Below are positions 43,683 through 52,771 of a stretch of DNA of 64,000 bases, piece by piece. The notes under the pieces were generated by a model. That model saw nothing but the letters and a program-made list of their open reading frames with translations, ran no database searches and had not been told where the DNA came from. A program made the position numbers and the translations under genes. How positions within the stretch are numbered: position 1 is the stretch's first letter; each line of letters starts with the position of its first letter. The DNA comes from Massilia aurea (GTDB taxonomy: Bacteria > Pseudomonadota > Gammaproteobacteria > Burkholderiales > Burkholderiaceae_D): positions 310,001-374,000 of the forward strand of contig NZ_JANUGZ010000005.1 of the NCBI RefSeq assembly GCF_024753205.1. The letters run 5' to 3'.

Positions 43683-44231
43683 TGGGTAAATCTCCTGAAT
43701 TGTCATGGGTTACTAATGCAATCTATTAAGCAACAAACGTGCCAGAACAAAACTTTCTTTCTAATCAAGCATTTAAGGATTGTTGGCTAGAATTTTGCTG
43801 CTGCACTGTAAAGAATTTCGACATACAGGTAGCACCTGCCGCGCGAACTCAGCTGCGGTACCGGGCGGGCGAGTACACGACGCGCGTTTCCTCATTCCGC
43901 TGGTAGCGTCTGTCCCGGCAGTGAAAGGATGAGCAAGCCGTGGTCGAAAACGCCCAGGCAAGCTGCATGCCGTCGATCATATCCTTCGAGAGGCCATCGG
44001 GATTGACTGCCCCATCGGGCCATTGCTGCTCGAATCGCGCGCGATTGCGTAGAAATGCGCGGACGGCTCCACCGATGGCGGCGGGTCGTCGAGTGCGCCT
44101 TGTGCTGACTACACGGCTGTCGCAGACTGCGCGCACAACATGAGCGACGAGCAGACATCCACCAGGCGTTTCTCTCACTTGCCTGTTCGCTCATCTGTTC
44201 GCGGTATGCCAAACGGCGTCGTCAGGCGCTC
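43683..44231. other. Regulatory and gene-free gap upstream of pepA
   Basis: The 549-bp gap holds the sigma-54 promoter (43730-43744) and a CTGTA-N13-TACAG inverted repeat (43806-43828). The rest shows open frames on the minus strand up to 109 residues. Their composition is Arg/Ala-rich and shadow-like, and I see no motif, so I do not call a gene. Confidence 0.5.
43730..43744 (-). promoter_or_regulatory. Sigma-54 (RpoN) promoter of pepA
   Basis: On the minus strand, TGGCACGTTTGTTGC matches the -24/-12 consensus TGGCAC-N5-TTGC exactly. It lies about 48-60 bases before the ATG, giving a leader of about 35 nt. An upstream dyad CTGTA-N13-TACAG (43806-43828) may be an activator site. PEP-CTERM genes are known to use an RpoN-dependent regulator (PrsK/PrsR) in Zoogloea. 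Confidence 0.85.
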
Positions 44232-45476
44232 TTAACGCCGAAAGCGCACGTCCTCACTGACCACGGGCGCATTGCCCTTGGGCTTTTTCGGCTTTTTTGG
44301 CTTCTTGACGATCTGACCCTTTGCATCGGTCTCCGGCACGCGGTGCTCGGGTGCATAGCCCGGCTCTTCCACGCGGTCGAGCGTCTGGCGCGTGAGCACC
44401 TCGATTGCCGCCAGTTGCTCGACTTCGTCGGCGCACACCAGCGACACCGCCTCGCCGCTCGCGCCCTTGCGGCCCGTGCGCCCGGTGCGGTGCACGTAGT
44501 CCTCGGCCACGATCGGCAGATCCACATTGATCACGGCCGGCAGGTCGTCGATGTCGATGCCACGCGCGGCGACGTCGGTAGCAATCAGCACGCGTACCTC
44601 GCCGGCCTTGAAACGGTCGAGCGCGCGCAGGCGCGCCGGCTGCGGCTTGTCGCCGTGGATCGAGTCGACCGGGATGCCTTTGGATTCGAGCAGCCCGACC
44701 AGCTCGTCGACCCCCTTGCGGGTACGGGCGAAGGCCAGCACCTGCGTCCAGTCGCGCCGTTCGAGCAGGTGCACGAACAGCGCGGCCTTGCGCTTCTTGT
44801 CGACCGGGATCACCCACTGGCGGATCGCAGCGACGGTCGTGTTGCGCGGCGTTGCCTCGATGCGCACCGGTTCGCGCAGCATCTGGTTCGACAGCGCGCG
44901 GATCGGGTCCGAGAACGTGGCCGAGAACAGCAGCGTCTGGCGCTTCTTCGGCAGCAGTTTCAGGATGTTGTCGAGCTCGCGCGCGAAGCCCAAGTCGAGC
45001 ATGCGGTCGGCTTCGTCCAGCACCAGCGTCTTGACTTCGTTGAAGTGCACCGCGTTCTGCCGGTGCAGGTCGAGCAGGCGGCCCGGCGTGGCGACGAGGA
45101 CGTCCACGCCCTTGCGCAGCGTCATCATCTGCGGATTGATGCTCACGCCCCCATAAGCGACCATCGAGCGCAGCGGCAGGCCCTCGGCATAGGTGCGCAC
45201 GCTTTCGTGCACCTGCTCGGCCAGTTCGCGGGTCGGTACCAGGATCAGCGCGCGCGCCGCGTTGTTGCCGACCTTGCCACCCATGACGAGACGCTGCAGG
45301 ATCGGCAGCGTGAAGCCGGCGGTCTTGCCGGTGCCGGTCTGGGCGGCGGCCATCACGTCGTTGCCAGCCAGGATGGCGGGAATCGCCTGCTCCTGGACGG
45401 CGGTGGGCGTGTGGTAGGCGAGGGCGTCCAGGGTACGGACGATCGGCTCGATCAGGCCGAGGGAAGCAAACGACAT
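44232..45476 (-). CDS. DEAD-box ATP-dependent RNA helicase, RhlE-type
   Basis: A 414-residue helicase with the usual motifs in order: Q-motif region (PTAVQEQAIPAIL), AQTGTGKT (motif I, about 47-54), PTRELA, LDEADRMLD (motif II, DEAD), FSATF (motif III), ATDVAARGIDI and HRTGRTGR (motifs V and VI, about 325-360). The short basic KKPKKPKKPKG tail is typical of the RhlE group. The ATG at 45476 is used, although the frame is open to 45653. It is expected to remodel RNA in ribosome assembly or decay. Confidence 0.93.
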   Translation of the reverse strand: MSFASLGLIEPIVRTLDALAYHTPTAVQEQAIPAILAGNDVMAAAQTGTGKTAGFTLPILQRLVMGGKVGNNAARALILVPTRELAEQVHESVRTYAEGLPLRSMVAYGGVSINPQMMTLRKGVDVLVATPGRLLDLHRQNAVHFNEVKTLVLDEADRMLDLGFARELDNILKLLPKKRQTLLFSATFSDPIRALSNQMLREPVRIEATPRNTTVAAIRQWVIPVDKKRKAALFVHLLERRDWTQVLAFARTRKGVDELVGLLESKGIPVDSIHGDKPQPARLRALDRFKAGEVRVLIATDVAARGIDIDDLPAVINVDLPIVAEDYVHRTGRTGRKGASGEAVSLVCADEVEQLAAIEVLTRQTLDRVEEPGYAPEHRVPETDAKGQIVKKPKKPKKPKGNAPVVSEDVRFRR

Positions 45477-45588
45477 GGGCAGGACACCTTGCGACGAAAA
45501 TGGACAGGCCGCAGTGTAACCTGCCGGCGCCGGCATGGCGATCATCGGCGCGCTGCAAAGGCTGCGCGCCGTGCTCGTTCGTGCAGGA

Positions 45589-45726
45589 TCAGGACGACGC
45601 TGGCGTGTGCGGGGCCGTTTGCGCGGCCGGGGCGATCGGCTGGGCCGGCGCATTGTGTTCGCGACAGCCGCCCAGCATCAGGCAGGCGATGGTCAGTACT
45701 GCGGCGGAATAAGTGCGTAGTTGCAT
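45589..45726 (-). CDS. Small lipoprotein
   Basis: A 45-residue protein with a lipobox (CLMLGGC, Cys near residue 21) and a short Pro/Ala-rich mature part. GGAGG precedes ATG 45726 by 7 bases, an excellent ribosome binding site. The mature part is too short for a domain and no family is recognised. It shares the strand with the GT39 gene 68 bp upstream. Confidence 0.65.
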   Translation of the reverse strand: MQLRTYSAAVLTIACLMLGGCREHNAPAQPIAPAAQTAPHTPASS

Positions 45727-45794
45727 GATGAATCCTCCGGGTAGCAGACGACCATCATACGCCGGACCGGCGCGCACTGGCGCGCCTTGGCGGC

Positions 45795-47522
45795 CTATGA
45801 CAGCATGTCCTTCCTGACGGGAACATAGCGATAGAGTGCGTGGCCGACTGGTCCGTCGCAGCGTTCACGCAGCGCCGTGGCATCCAGAACGACCCAGTCG
45901 CGGCGATGGGCCTGGCCAAGCACGCGTTGTCGCGTCAGATCGAAGCAGCGCAGCGCCAGATGGTCGGGCACCAGCAGCACGCGTGCAGGATCGGCGCGCA
46001 TCCAGTGCCATGCGCTCGACTCTTGCTGCGCCAGCGGCGCCAGATAGCTGAAATGCACCAGCGGCCGGTCGGCAAACAGCAGGAACTGCTCCTTGAATTC
46101 GAGCATGCCGACCTGCGTCCCGGGCTCGATCTTTCGCTCGAGTTCCTGCAAGACGGCGCGCGGCGTGCGATGCGGGTCGAGCGTTGGCCACAGCCAAAAG
46201 GCGATGCACAGCCAGGTCAGCAGGCTGGCCAGCGCAAGTTGCTCGAACAGGGCGCGCTTGCGCAGCAGCAGGGGGATGCCGGCCAACGCCAGCCCCAGCA
46301 GCAGCACACCGGGCGCCAGTGCCGCGACGGCGTCGGCATAGTCGTCGGCCCGGGCTGGCAGCCGGTGGGGCGCCAGCCATGCGACGCCCGCCAGCGCGAT
46401 CAGCAGCACGCCCATCAGCACGAGCACTGCGCGCAACAGGACTGCCGCGGCGTGGCGGCCCGCGGCCGGCGTCTGCTCCCACACGCAGGCGAGCGCCAGC
46501 GTGCACATCGGCAGCGCCGGCAGGATGTAGACCTCGCGCTTGCCTGGGCTCAGCGAAAAGAACAGCAGCACGAGTGCAACCCAGCTCAGCAGGATGCGCA
46601 GCGCTGCGTCACGCGGCCACAGGTCGATGATGCCGCGTAGCCGCAGTACGAACAGCACGACCAGCGGAAACCACATCGTCGGCAAGGCAGTCGTCAGGTA
46701 GTAGTGCCACGGCTGGATGTGGTGCCATGCATTGGCATAGCGCTCGGCCGTCTGCCTGAACAGGATGTTGTCGCGGTAGGCCAGCAGTTCGGGGCTGTGC
46801 ACGCGCTCGACCGTGAGCCACATCGGCGCCAGCCACAGCGCGAGCGTGGCCAGCATCAGCGCGGGCCCCCACCACGCGCGCAGGCGCCAGGCCTGGTGCC
46901 CGGATTCATCAAAGCGGCGGTGCCAGATCGCCAGCGGGATCAGCATCAATGCCGGGAGAAACCCGACGCCCTTGGTCATGACGCCCAGTGCCATCGCCAC
47001 CCAGCTGGCGGCATACCAGCCCCAGGCGGGACTGACCAGAAAGTGGCGGACCAGGCCATAGCAGCCCAGCGTGATCCAGAAGCACAGCACCGCATCGATC
47101 TGCGCGCCCTTGGCCTGCAGCAGGAATTGGGGCGTGAACACGAGGATCAGCACGGCCGAGCGCGCGACGTGTTCACCCCACAAGCGGCGCCCCAGGTCGA
47201 ACACCAGCCACAGCGTCCCCAGCCCCGCCAGCGCACTGGGCAGCAGAAACGCGATCTTCAGTTGTCCGGTCAGCTGATAGAAGAGGGCAATCAGCCACAT
47301 GAAGACAGGCGGCTTGTCCGGATAGAATTCGCCGCCCCGCGTGGGAAACAGCCACTGGCCCGATTCCACCATTTCGCGTGCGACCTGGGCAAAGCGCGGC
47401 TCATCGGCTGGCCAGGGCGCGCGCAGCCCGATGCCGGCGAACAGCACAATGAGCGTCAGCCCGACGAGCCACGGCCACCAGCTTGGGGCTTGATCAAGGT
47501 TGCCGGTGTGCTGGCGTGGCAT
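45795..47522 (-). CDS. GT39/ArnT-like membrane glycosyltransferase
   Basis: A 575-residue polytopic enzyme of the dolichyl-phosphate-mannose/ArnT (PMT) family. The first luminal loop carries the conserved DEPRFAQVAREMV with the Asp-Glu pair near residue 40, followed by YPDKPPVFMWLIALFYQLTGQ. It has about a dozen membrane helices and a periplasmic C-terminal part. It transfers sugar from a polyprenyl-phosphate donor, probably to lipid A. Its start overlaps the TVP38-like gene by 29 bp. Confidence 0.85.
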   Translation of the reverse strand: MPRQHTGNLDQAPSWWPWLVGLTLIVLFAGIGLRAPWPADEPRFAQVAREMVESGQWLFPTRGGEFYPDKPPVFMWLIALFYQLTGQLKIAFLLPSALAGLGTLWLVFDLGRRLWGEHVARSAVLILVFTPQFLLQAKGAQIDAVLCFWITLGCYGLVRHFLVSPAWGWYAASWVAMALGVMTKGVGFLPALMLIPLAIWHRRFDESGHQAWRLRAWWGPALMLATLALWLAPMWLTVERVHSPELLAYRDNILFRQTAERYANAWHHIQPWHYYLTTALPTMWFPLVVLFVLRLRGIIDLWPRDAALRILLSWVALVLLFFSLSPGKREVYILPALPMCTLALACVWEQTPAAGRHAAAVLLRAVLVLMGVLLIALAGVAWLAPHRLPARADDYADAVAALAPGVLLLGLALAGIPLLLRKRALFEQLALASLLTWLCIAFWLWPTLDPHRTPRAVLQELERKIEPGTQVGMLEFKEQFLLFADRPLVHFSYLAPLAQQESSAWHWMRADPARVLLVPDHLALRCFDLTRQRVLGQAHRRDWVVLDATALRERCDGPVGHALYRYVPVRKDMLS

Positions 47523-48198
47523 GCATTTGTCCCCGGATGTGCTGCAGACGCTGCTTGAAGCCGTGATGATAGAGATAGAGCGCGAGCGCCGTGGACAGCG
47601 CCAGCGTCAGCAGACCGAGCCAAAGCTGCTGTTCGTCGTGCAAGGCCAGGCCCGCGCCGGCAAAGCTGAACGGCAGCATTTGCGGCAAGTAGCCCAGCAG
47701 GCTGCCCCAGAACACTGCCGGTATGCTCAGCCGGGCCAGTCCCACGGCAATATTGGTGGCCAGGTTGCTGCCGACCGGCATCAGCCGCAGCGTACAGATC
47801 CACAGCCAGGTGTCGCGGGCTAGTAGTTGGCGGATGATGGCAACCCAGTCGCCATAGCGGGTGCTGGCCCAGGCCGTGCCAATGTGGCGTACGCAGCAGA
47901 TTGCCAGCAGGGCGCCGAAGCCGGTCAGCAGAGTGCTCAGCAACGCGCCCGGCACGCCACCGATGACGCAGCCGCAGGCGAAGGCAAGCACCTGGCGCGG
48001 ACCGCCAAGCGCGGTGTAGATGATGCCGGTGATCGCGAACACGGGCCAGGCAACGGCCCAGTGCCGCTCGAACAGGCGGTTGAGCAGATCCAGTTCGGTA
48101 AATGACCCCCACCACTGGAAATGGAGCGACACGAAGCCGAGCGTCAGCACGCTAGTTAGCAGCAGCGGTTTGACCAGCAGGGCCAGCGCGGGTTTCAA
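47494..48198 (-). CDS. TVP38/TMEM64 (DedA-like) membrane protein
   Basis: A 234-residue membrane protein of the SNARE-associated/DedA-like VTT type: GIIYTALGGPRQVLAFACGCVIGGVPGALLSTLL and LRLMPVGSNLATNIAVGLARLSIPAVFWGSLLGYLPQMLPFSFAGAG, with reentrant-loop-like Gly/Pro patches. Some members move lipid carriers across membranes, which fits its place between two glycosyltransferases. The start is inferred to be a TTG at 48198 overlapping the upstream stop as TTGA. The frame opens to 48423 in the other gene. Confidence 0.78.
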   Translation of the reverse strand: MKPALALLVKPLLLTSVLTLGFVSLHFQWWGSFTELDLLNRLFERHWAVAWPVFAITGIIYTALGGPRQVLAFACGCVIGGVPGALLSTLLTGFGALLAICCVRHIGTAWASTRYGDWVAIIRQLLARDTWLWICTLRLMPVGSNLATNIAVGLARLSIPAVFWGSLLGYLPQMLPFSFAGAGLALHDEQQLWLGLLTLALSTALALYLYHHGFKQRLQHIRGQMHATPAHRQP

Positions 48199-48959
48199 TG
48201 CCGCACTTCCATGCGGTCGATCAGCGGCAGCTTGCTGCGACGGATCAGCCAGCTGACGCCCCACATGTCGACGATGCCCACCCACAGCCGGTTCCACGCC
48301 GTGTATTTCGACACGCCGGCAGTACGGTGGCGATGGCGCACCGGCACGATGGCGATCACACCGCCCAGGCGCTTGACCAGCGCTGGCACGAACCGGTGCA
48401 TGTGGTCGAAATAGGGCAGGCACAGCCAGGTGGCGCGCGGCACGAGCTTCAGGCCGCAGCCGGTATCAGGCACCCCGTCGTCGAGGATGCGGCGGCGCAC
48501 GGCGTTGGCAATGCGCGACTGGATTTTTTTCCAGCGCGTGTCGCGCCGGTCGGCGCGAAAGCCGGCAATGCAAAAATGCCGGTGCGTTTCGCTCAGGGTG
48601 AGTCCCTGCGCCACCAGCGCCGGAATGTCGGCCGGATCGTTCTGGCAGTCACCATCGATCGTGACGAGAAAACGCCCGGTGGCGTGGCGCGCGGCGGTCC
48701 ACAAGGCCGTGCTTTGGCCGGCACTGTGTGCGTGGCGGATTAGCCGCGCCGGCATGCCCCATTGCTGGCAATGCTGCAGGAACACGGCGCCGGTGTCGTC
48801 GCTGCTGCCATCGTCCACCAGCACGGCCTCGTGCGTCAGATGCCCGGCGAGGGCGTGGTGGATTTCGTCCACAAGATGGCCGATATTGCCGGCTTCATCC
48901 TTTGCCGGAATCAGTACCGACACCAGCCACGCATGCTCGTTGTTTGGGTTGTCAGTCAT
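48195..48959 (-). CDS. Family 2 glycosyltransferase (dolichyl-phosphate mannose synthase-like)
   Basis: A 254-residue GT2 enzyme beginning MTDNPNNEHAWLVSVLIPAKDEAGNIGHLVDEI. It shows the nucleotide-binding DDGSSDDTG (about 48-56), DGDCQNDPADI (DxD-type metal site) and GCGLKLVPR. It probably transfers sugar to undecaprenyl phosphate, supplying the GT39 enzyme encoded two genes downstream. ATG 48959 has AGGAGG about 10 bases upstream. The longer frame to 49013 is unlikely. Confidence 0.88.
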   Translation of the reverse strand: MTDNPNNEHAWLVSVLIPAKDEAGNIGHLVDEIHHALAGHLTHEAVLVDDGSSDDTGAVFLQHCQQWGMPARLIRHAHSAGQSTALWTAARHATGRFLVTIDGDCQNDPADIPALVAQGLTLSETHRHFCIAGFRADRRDTRWKKIQSRIANAVRRRILDDGVPDTGCGLKLVPRATWLCLPYFDHMHRFVPALVKRLGGVIAIVPVRHRHRTAGVSKYTAWNRLWVGIVDMWGVSWLIRRSKLPLIDRMEVRH

Positions 48960-49268
48960 GTCGCTCAATCCCTCCTGGAAGAGCGCAAAAAAACTGCGCA
49001 TCATGTTCTGCAAGAATTTCCGGGTAACGATATCTGGTGTCGACTAACTACGGTTGAGCTGTAAATACAGCACAGTGTACGAGGTCGCGACCGCCTTGGG
49101 AAGTAGCAGTTGATGCAGGGAACGGCCAGGCGAGTGGCCTGGCAAACGCCACGTCAACGTCGCCGGGGCCGGTTTCGTCGGCCCAGCCGCGGCTTCGTCG
49201 CATAATGCTGTCTTGCGAACCACGGCGTGCCTATGCTGGCGCCATTCTTCAACGCTTGAAAGCCCATC
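48960..49268. promoter_or_regulatory. Divergent gap between the glycosyltransferase operon and the LytS-type kinase
   Basis: This 309-bp gap carries a perfect short dyad GCTGT-AAAT-ACAGC (49058-49071), a candidate operator. It lacks the N8 spacing of a LexA box. No gene is seen. Confidence 0.35.
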
Positions 49269-50531
49269 ATGATGTCGAGTTTTTTCCACCACGGTCGCCT
49301 GGTCGTTGCCTGGGGCGCGGTGTATCTGGCGCTGGGTATCTTCATCAGCGAAACCGTGCTGCACGATATCGATCTGGATATCGAGGCGTATGTCACGCTG
49401 CTCGGGTTTGCACTGGTCGGCTGGGTCCTCCTGATCGCGTTCTCGCACACGCGCCGCGTGCGGCTGCTGGCCGGCACCGTGAACGCGGCCACGCTGGCAA
49501 ACCGCCAGCGGCGCCAGATCGAGATCCCGTTCGAGGCCGGCGAAGCGTTCGACATGATCGACGCCGCGATCCGCGAACTGCCCGGCGTCACTGCTGTCGA
49601 CAGCGCCCGCGACAGCCTGCAGGTGCGCGCCAAGGTCGAGCGCACCGATCTGTATGGCGGCAATGCGTCGGCCGGCGCTGCGCTGGCCCGCCTGTCGACC
49701 TGGCGCAACCAGATCCGCGCGACGATCACGCCCAATGGCGACGCGGCCGGCAGCGTGACCTTGATCTGCGAACCGGAAGACCCGGCCTGGATCGACTGGT
49801 TCCTGGTCGACCAGGGCAGCAATCTGGAAAATGCCGACGCCATCGTGCGCGCCATCACGCGCCGCATCGCCGAACGGCGCCGCCTCGAAACACAGGCCGT
49901 GCGCGAAAGTGCGACCGAGAAGGAATTGACGGTGGCGCGCCTGAATCTGCTGCACGCCCAGGTAGAACCACATTTTTTATACAACACGCTGGCCAGTGCC
50001 CAGGTACTCACGCGTACCGATCCGGCGCGCGCCGACGCCATGCTCGGTAACCTGATCCAGTACCTGCGCCACTCGCTGCCACGCACCGAGGATGCGCCGT
50101 CGACGCTGGGCGAAGAGCTGGAACGTGCCCGTGCCTACCTCGATATCCTCGCCATTCGCATGGGACCGCGCCTGGCGCTGCAGGTCGATGTGCCGGACGA
50201 ACTGCGCCGGCTCGTGTTTCCGCCGATGATGCTGCAAACGCTCGTCGAGAACGCCATCAAGCACGGGCTCGAACCCAAGCCGGGTGGCGGCACCGTCTGG
50301 ATCCTGGCGCGCGCGATCGACAATGCGGCGGCCGTGACGGTGGCCGACGACGGCCGCGGTTTCTCGCTCGAGAATACCGGCACCGGCATCGGGCTGCGCA
50401 ATGTGCGCGAGCGCCTGCGCCTCGGCTACGGCAGCATGGCGAGCTTTGCCATCGTCGCCAACTTCCCGAGCGGTGTGGCCGCTACCATCACAGTGCCGCT
50501 GGCGCTGCAGGGTGCGGGGGTGCGCACATGA
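49269..50531 (+). CDS. LytS-type sensor histidine kinase (His_kinase family)
   Basis: A 420-residue membrane kinase with two N-terminal hydrophobic segments (about 12-32, 40-62), a middle sensor-like part, and the His_kinase domain with RLNLLHAQVEPHFLYNTLASAQVLTRTDP (His near 233) followed by HATPase_c (VENAIKHGL, VADDGRGFSLENTGTGIGLRNVRERL). It phosphorylates the response regulator encoded next, whose ATG overlaps its stop as ATGA. The input signal is unknown. Confidence 0.9.
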   Translation: MMSSFFHHGRLVVAWGAVYLALGIFISETVLHDIDLDIEAYVTLLGFALVGWVLLIAFSHTRRVRLLAGTVNAATLANRQRRQIEIPFEAGEAFDMIDAAIRELPGVTAVDSARDSLQVRAKVERTDLYGGNASAGAALARLSTWRNQIRATITPNGDAAGSVTLICEPEDPAWIDWFLVDQGSNLENADAIVRAITRRIAERRRLETQAVRESATEKELTVARLNLLHAQVEPHFLYNTLASAQVLTRTDPARADAMLGNLIQYLRHSLPRTEDAPSTLGEELERARAYLDILAIRMGPRLALQVDVPDELRRLVFPPMMLQTLVENAIKHGLEPKPGGGTVWILARAIDNAAAVTVADDGRGFSLENTGTGIGLRNVRERLRLGYGSMASFAIVANFPSGVAATITVPLALQGAGVRT

Positions 50532-51298
50532 CCCGCTGCGTGATTGCCGAAGACGAACTCCTGCTGCAGGAAGAGCTGGTCAAACTGCTGGGCGAGGTGT
50601 GGCCGGACCTCGAGATCGTGGCCGCCTGCGACGATGGCGGCAGCGCGCTCGACGCCATTGCCAGCTACCGGCCCGAGGTCGCGTTCCTCGATATCCGCAT
50701 GCCGGGGCTGTCGGGCCTCGAGGTAGCCTCGAGCGTGCTGGCGGCGGGACTGCGCACCGAGATCGTGTTCGTGACCGCTTATGACCAGTACGCACTCGAC
50801 GCCTTTGACCGGGGCGCCGTCGACTACCTGCTCAAGCCGATCGGGCGCGAACGCCTGGCCGCAACCGTGGCCCGGCTGCGCGATCGGCTGGCGCGCGGTG
50901 TGGCGGATACGACACAGCTGGCGGCGCTGCTGGCGCGCTTGCAGAGCGTCGCGCCGCCGGCCCCACGCGCCCAGCCACTGGTCTGGCTGACGGCCAGCCG
51001 CGGCGTCGAAACGCGCCTGATCCTGGTCGACGACGTGGCGTATTTTCAGTCCGACTCGAAATACACCGTGGTCATGACGGCCGAGGGAGAATCGCTGTTG
51101 CGCAAGCCCATCCGCGACCTGCTCGAGGTGCTCGACCCGGCCATGTTCCGGCAGGTGCACCGCTCGACGATCGTGAACCTGCGGGCGGTGGCGGGCGTCA
51201 CGCGCGACGACAGCGGCAAGGGCGTCATCCGCCTGCGCAACCGGCCCGAGACGCTGACAGTCAGTCAACCGTTCATGGCGCTCTTTCGTCACATGTAG
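50528..51298 (+). CDS. LytTR-type response regulator
   Basis: A 256-residue regulator: receiver domain (about 1-120, CVIAEDELLLQEEL, AFLDIRMPGLSG with the phosphorylated Asp near 55, FVTAYDQYALDAF, and Lys in LKPI) and a C-terminal LytTR DNA-binding domain (about 150-256, VAYFQSDSKYTVVMT, FRQVHRSTIVNLRAV). LytTR proteins bind paired direct repeats upstream of their targets. It is coupled to the kinase. Confidence 0.93.
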   Translation: MTRCVIAEDELLLQEELVKLLGEVWPDLEIVAACDDGGSALDAIASYRPEVAFLDIRMPGLSGLEVASSVLAAGLRTEIVFVTAYDQYALDAFDRGAVDYLLKPIGRERLAATVARLRDRLARGVADTTQLAALLARLQSVAPPAPRAQPLVWLTASRGVETRLILVDDVAYFQSDSKYTVVMTAEGESLLRKPIRDLLEVLDPAMFRQVHRSTIVNLRAVAGVTRDDSGKGVIRLRNRPETLTVSQPFMALFRHM

Positions 51299-51393
51299 GC
51301 ACGGGCCAGCGCGCGATACGTTGCCGTAGTAAAATCTCAGATGGCCATCAGGCCGGCGTTGTTGCCGGTTGGGGCATCAAGAAGGAGGCAAGC

Positions 51394-52695
51394 TTGCGTA
51401 GCGATATCGTGATCGTGGGTGGCGGCGCTGGCGGTCTGGAGCTGGCATGCAAACTGGGCCGTAAACTCGGCCCGACAAAGGTGACGCTGGTCGACAGCCG
51501 CCTGTACCACATCTGGAAACCGTCGCTGCATGAAGTCGCGGCGGGCACCCTGGACATCCACCAGGAAGGTCTGTCGTACGCGATGCTCGCGCACGACAAT
51601 GGATTCAATTTCGTGCTCGGTCCGATGACCGGGTTGGACGAGGCAGGCCAGGCGATCGAGATCGGGGCCGTGTATTCGGCCACCGAACACGACGAAGTGC
51701 TGCCGGCGCGTCGCCTGGCGTACACGTCGCTCGTGATCGCGATCGGCAGCACTTCGAACTACTTCGGCGTGCCGGGCGCGCAGGAGCACTCGATTTCGCT
51801 CAATGCGACCGAAGACGCCGAACGCTTCCGCCTGCGCATGCTGCGCCTGATGCTGGCGGTCGAGCAGCAGCGCGAAGAGGGCCGTGAAACCGGACTGGAC
51901 GTCGTCATCATCGGTGGCGGCGCCACCGGCGTTGAGCTGGCTGCCGAACTGCGCGAAGCGTCGGGCGCGTATGCGCGCTATGGTTTTGCACGGATGGACG
52001 TCAAGCGCGACGTGCGCATCACGATTCTCGAAGGCGCGCCGCGCATCCTGGCGCCGCTTCCCGAGCGCGTGTCGAATGCGGCGCTGGGCCTGCTGAACAA
52101 GCGCGGCATCCGCGTCGTCAGCGATTGCCGCGTCACGGCGATCGACAGCGACAAGGTGCTCGATGCCAATGGCAATGTGTATCCAGCCGACCTGTGCGTC
52201 TGGGCGGCGGGTATCCGCGCCCCCGAGATGCTCAGCAAGCTCGGCCTGCAGACCGCACGTGGCGGCGGCCTGGATGTCGATTCGCATCTGCGCGTCAAGG
52301 GCGCCAAAGCGATCTGGTCGCTGGGCGACTGCGCGGTCTGCATCGACGGCAACGGCTTGCCGGTGCCGCCACGCGCGCAGGCGGCGCACCAGCAGGCCGA
52401 TTACCTCGTCACGACCTTCCTGCGCATGGACAAGGGCCAGCCGCCCCTGACCGAGCCTTACGAGTACCGCGATTACGGTTCGCTCGTGTCGGTCGGTCAG
52501 AACACCAGTGTCGGTAGCCTGATGGGTTCGCTTCGCGGCGCGAGCTGGTTCGTGCAGGGCGGCATCGCGCGCCTGATGTACGCCAGCCTGCACCTGATGC
52601 ACCACCGGGCCGTAATGGGCAATACCCGCACGGGCCTCCTGGCTGTGGCGCGCTTCCTGATCCGGCGCAGCACGCCGCTGGTCAAGCTGCACTGA
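51394..52695 (+). CDS. ndh: Type II NADH dehydrogenase
   Basis: A 433-residue FAD enzyme that passes electrons from NADH to quinone without pumping protons. The N-terminal GGGAGG dinucleotide site (about 8-13) and the second GGGATGVELAAEL (about 172-184) are typical, and a GDCA segment (WSLGDCA) and C-terminal hydrophobic residues link it to the membrane. The start is a TTG at 51394, supported by GAAGGAGG 6 bases upstream. No signal peptide is seen. Confidence 0.93.
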   Translation: MRSDIVIVGGGAGGLELACKLGRKLGPTKVTLVDSRLYHIWKPSLHEVAAGTLDIHQEGLSYAMLAHDNGFNFVLGPMTGLDEAGQAIEIGAVYSATEHDEVLPARRLAYTSLVIAIGSTSNYFGVPGAQEHSISLNATEDAERFRLRMLRLMLAVEQQREEGRETGLDVVIIGGGATGVELAAELREASGAYARYGFARMDVKRDVRITILEGAPRILAPLPERVSNAALGLLNKRGIRVVSDCRVTAIDSDKVLDANGNVYPADLCVWAAGIRAPEMLSKLGLQTARGGGLDVDSHLRVKGAKAIWSLGDCAVCIDGNGLPVPPRAQAAHQQADYLVTTFLRMDKGQPPLTEPYEYRDYGSLVSVGQNTSVGSLMGSLRGASWFVQGGIARLMYASLHLMHHRAVMGNTRTGLLAVARFLIRRSTPLVKLH

Positions 52696-52717
52696 CGGGA
52701 TTGTCGTCAGGGCACAA

Positions 52718-52755
52718 ACAACAACGGCGGCCAGTGGCCGCCGTTGTTGTTTTTA
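52718..52755. terminator. Strong bidirectional terminator after ndh
   Basis: A 15-bp stem pairs ACAACAACGGCGGCC (52718-52732) with GGCCGCCGTTGTTGT (52736-52750) around a 3-nt loop, then T-rich sequence. It separates ndh from the convergent kinase gene. Confidence 0.9.
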
Positions 52756-52771
52756 AAGACCCTACCGCTGT

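Noticed and set aside
43849..44212. Minus-strand frames of about 100 residues upstream of pepA
   Set aside because: No SD, no motif and shadow-like composition. The stretch is better read as a promoter region.
49058..49071. Possible LexA box
   Set aside because: CTGT and ACAG are 4 bp apart instead of 8, so it does not fit the SOS box.
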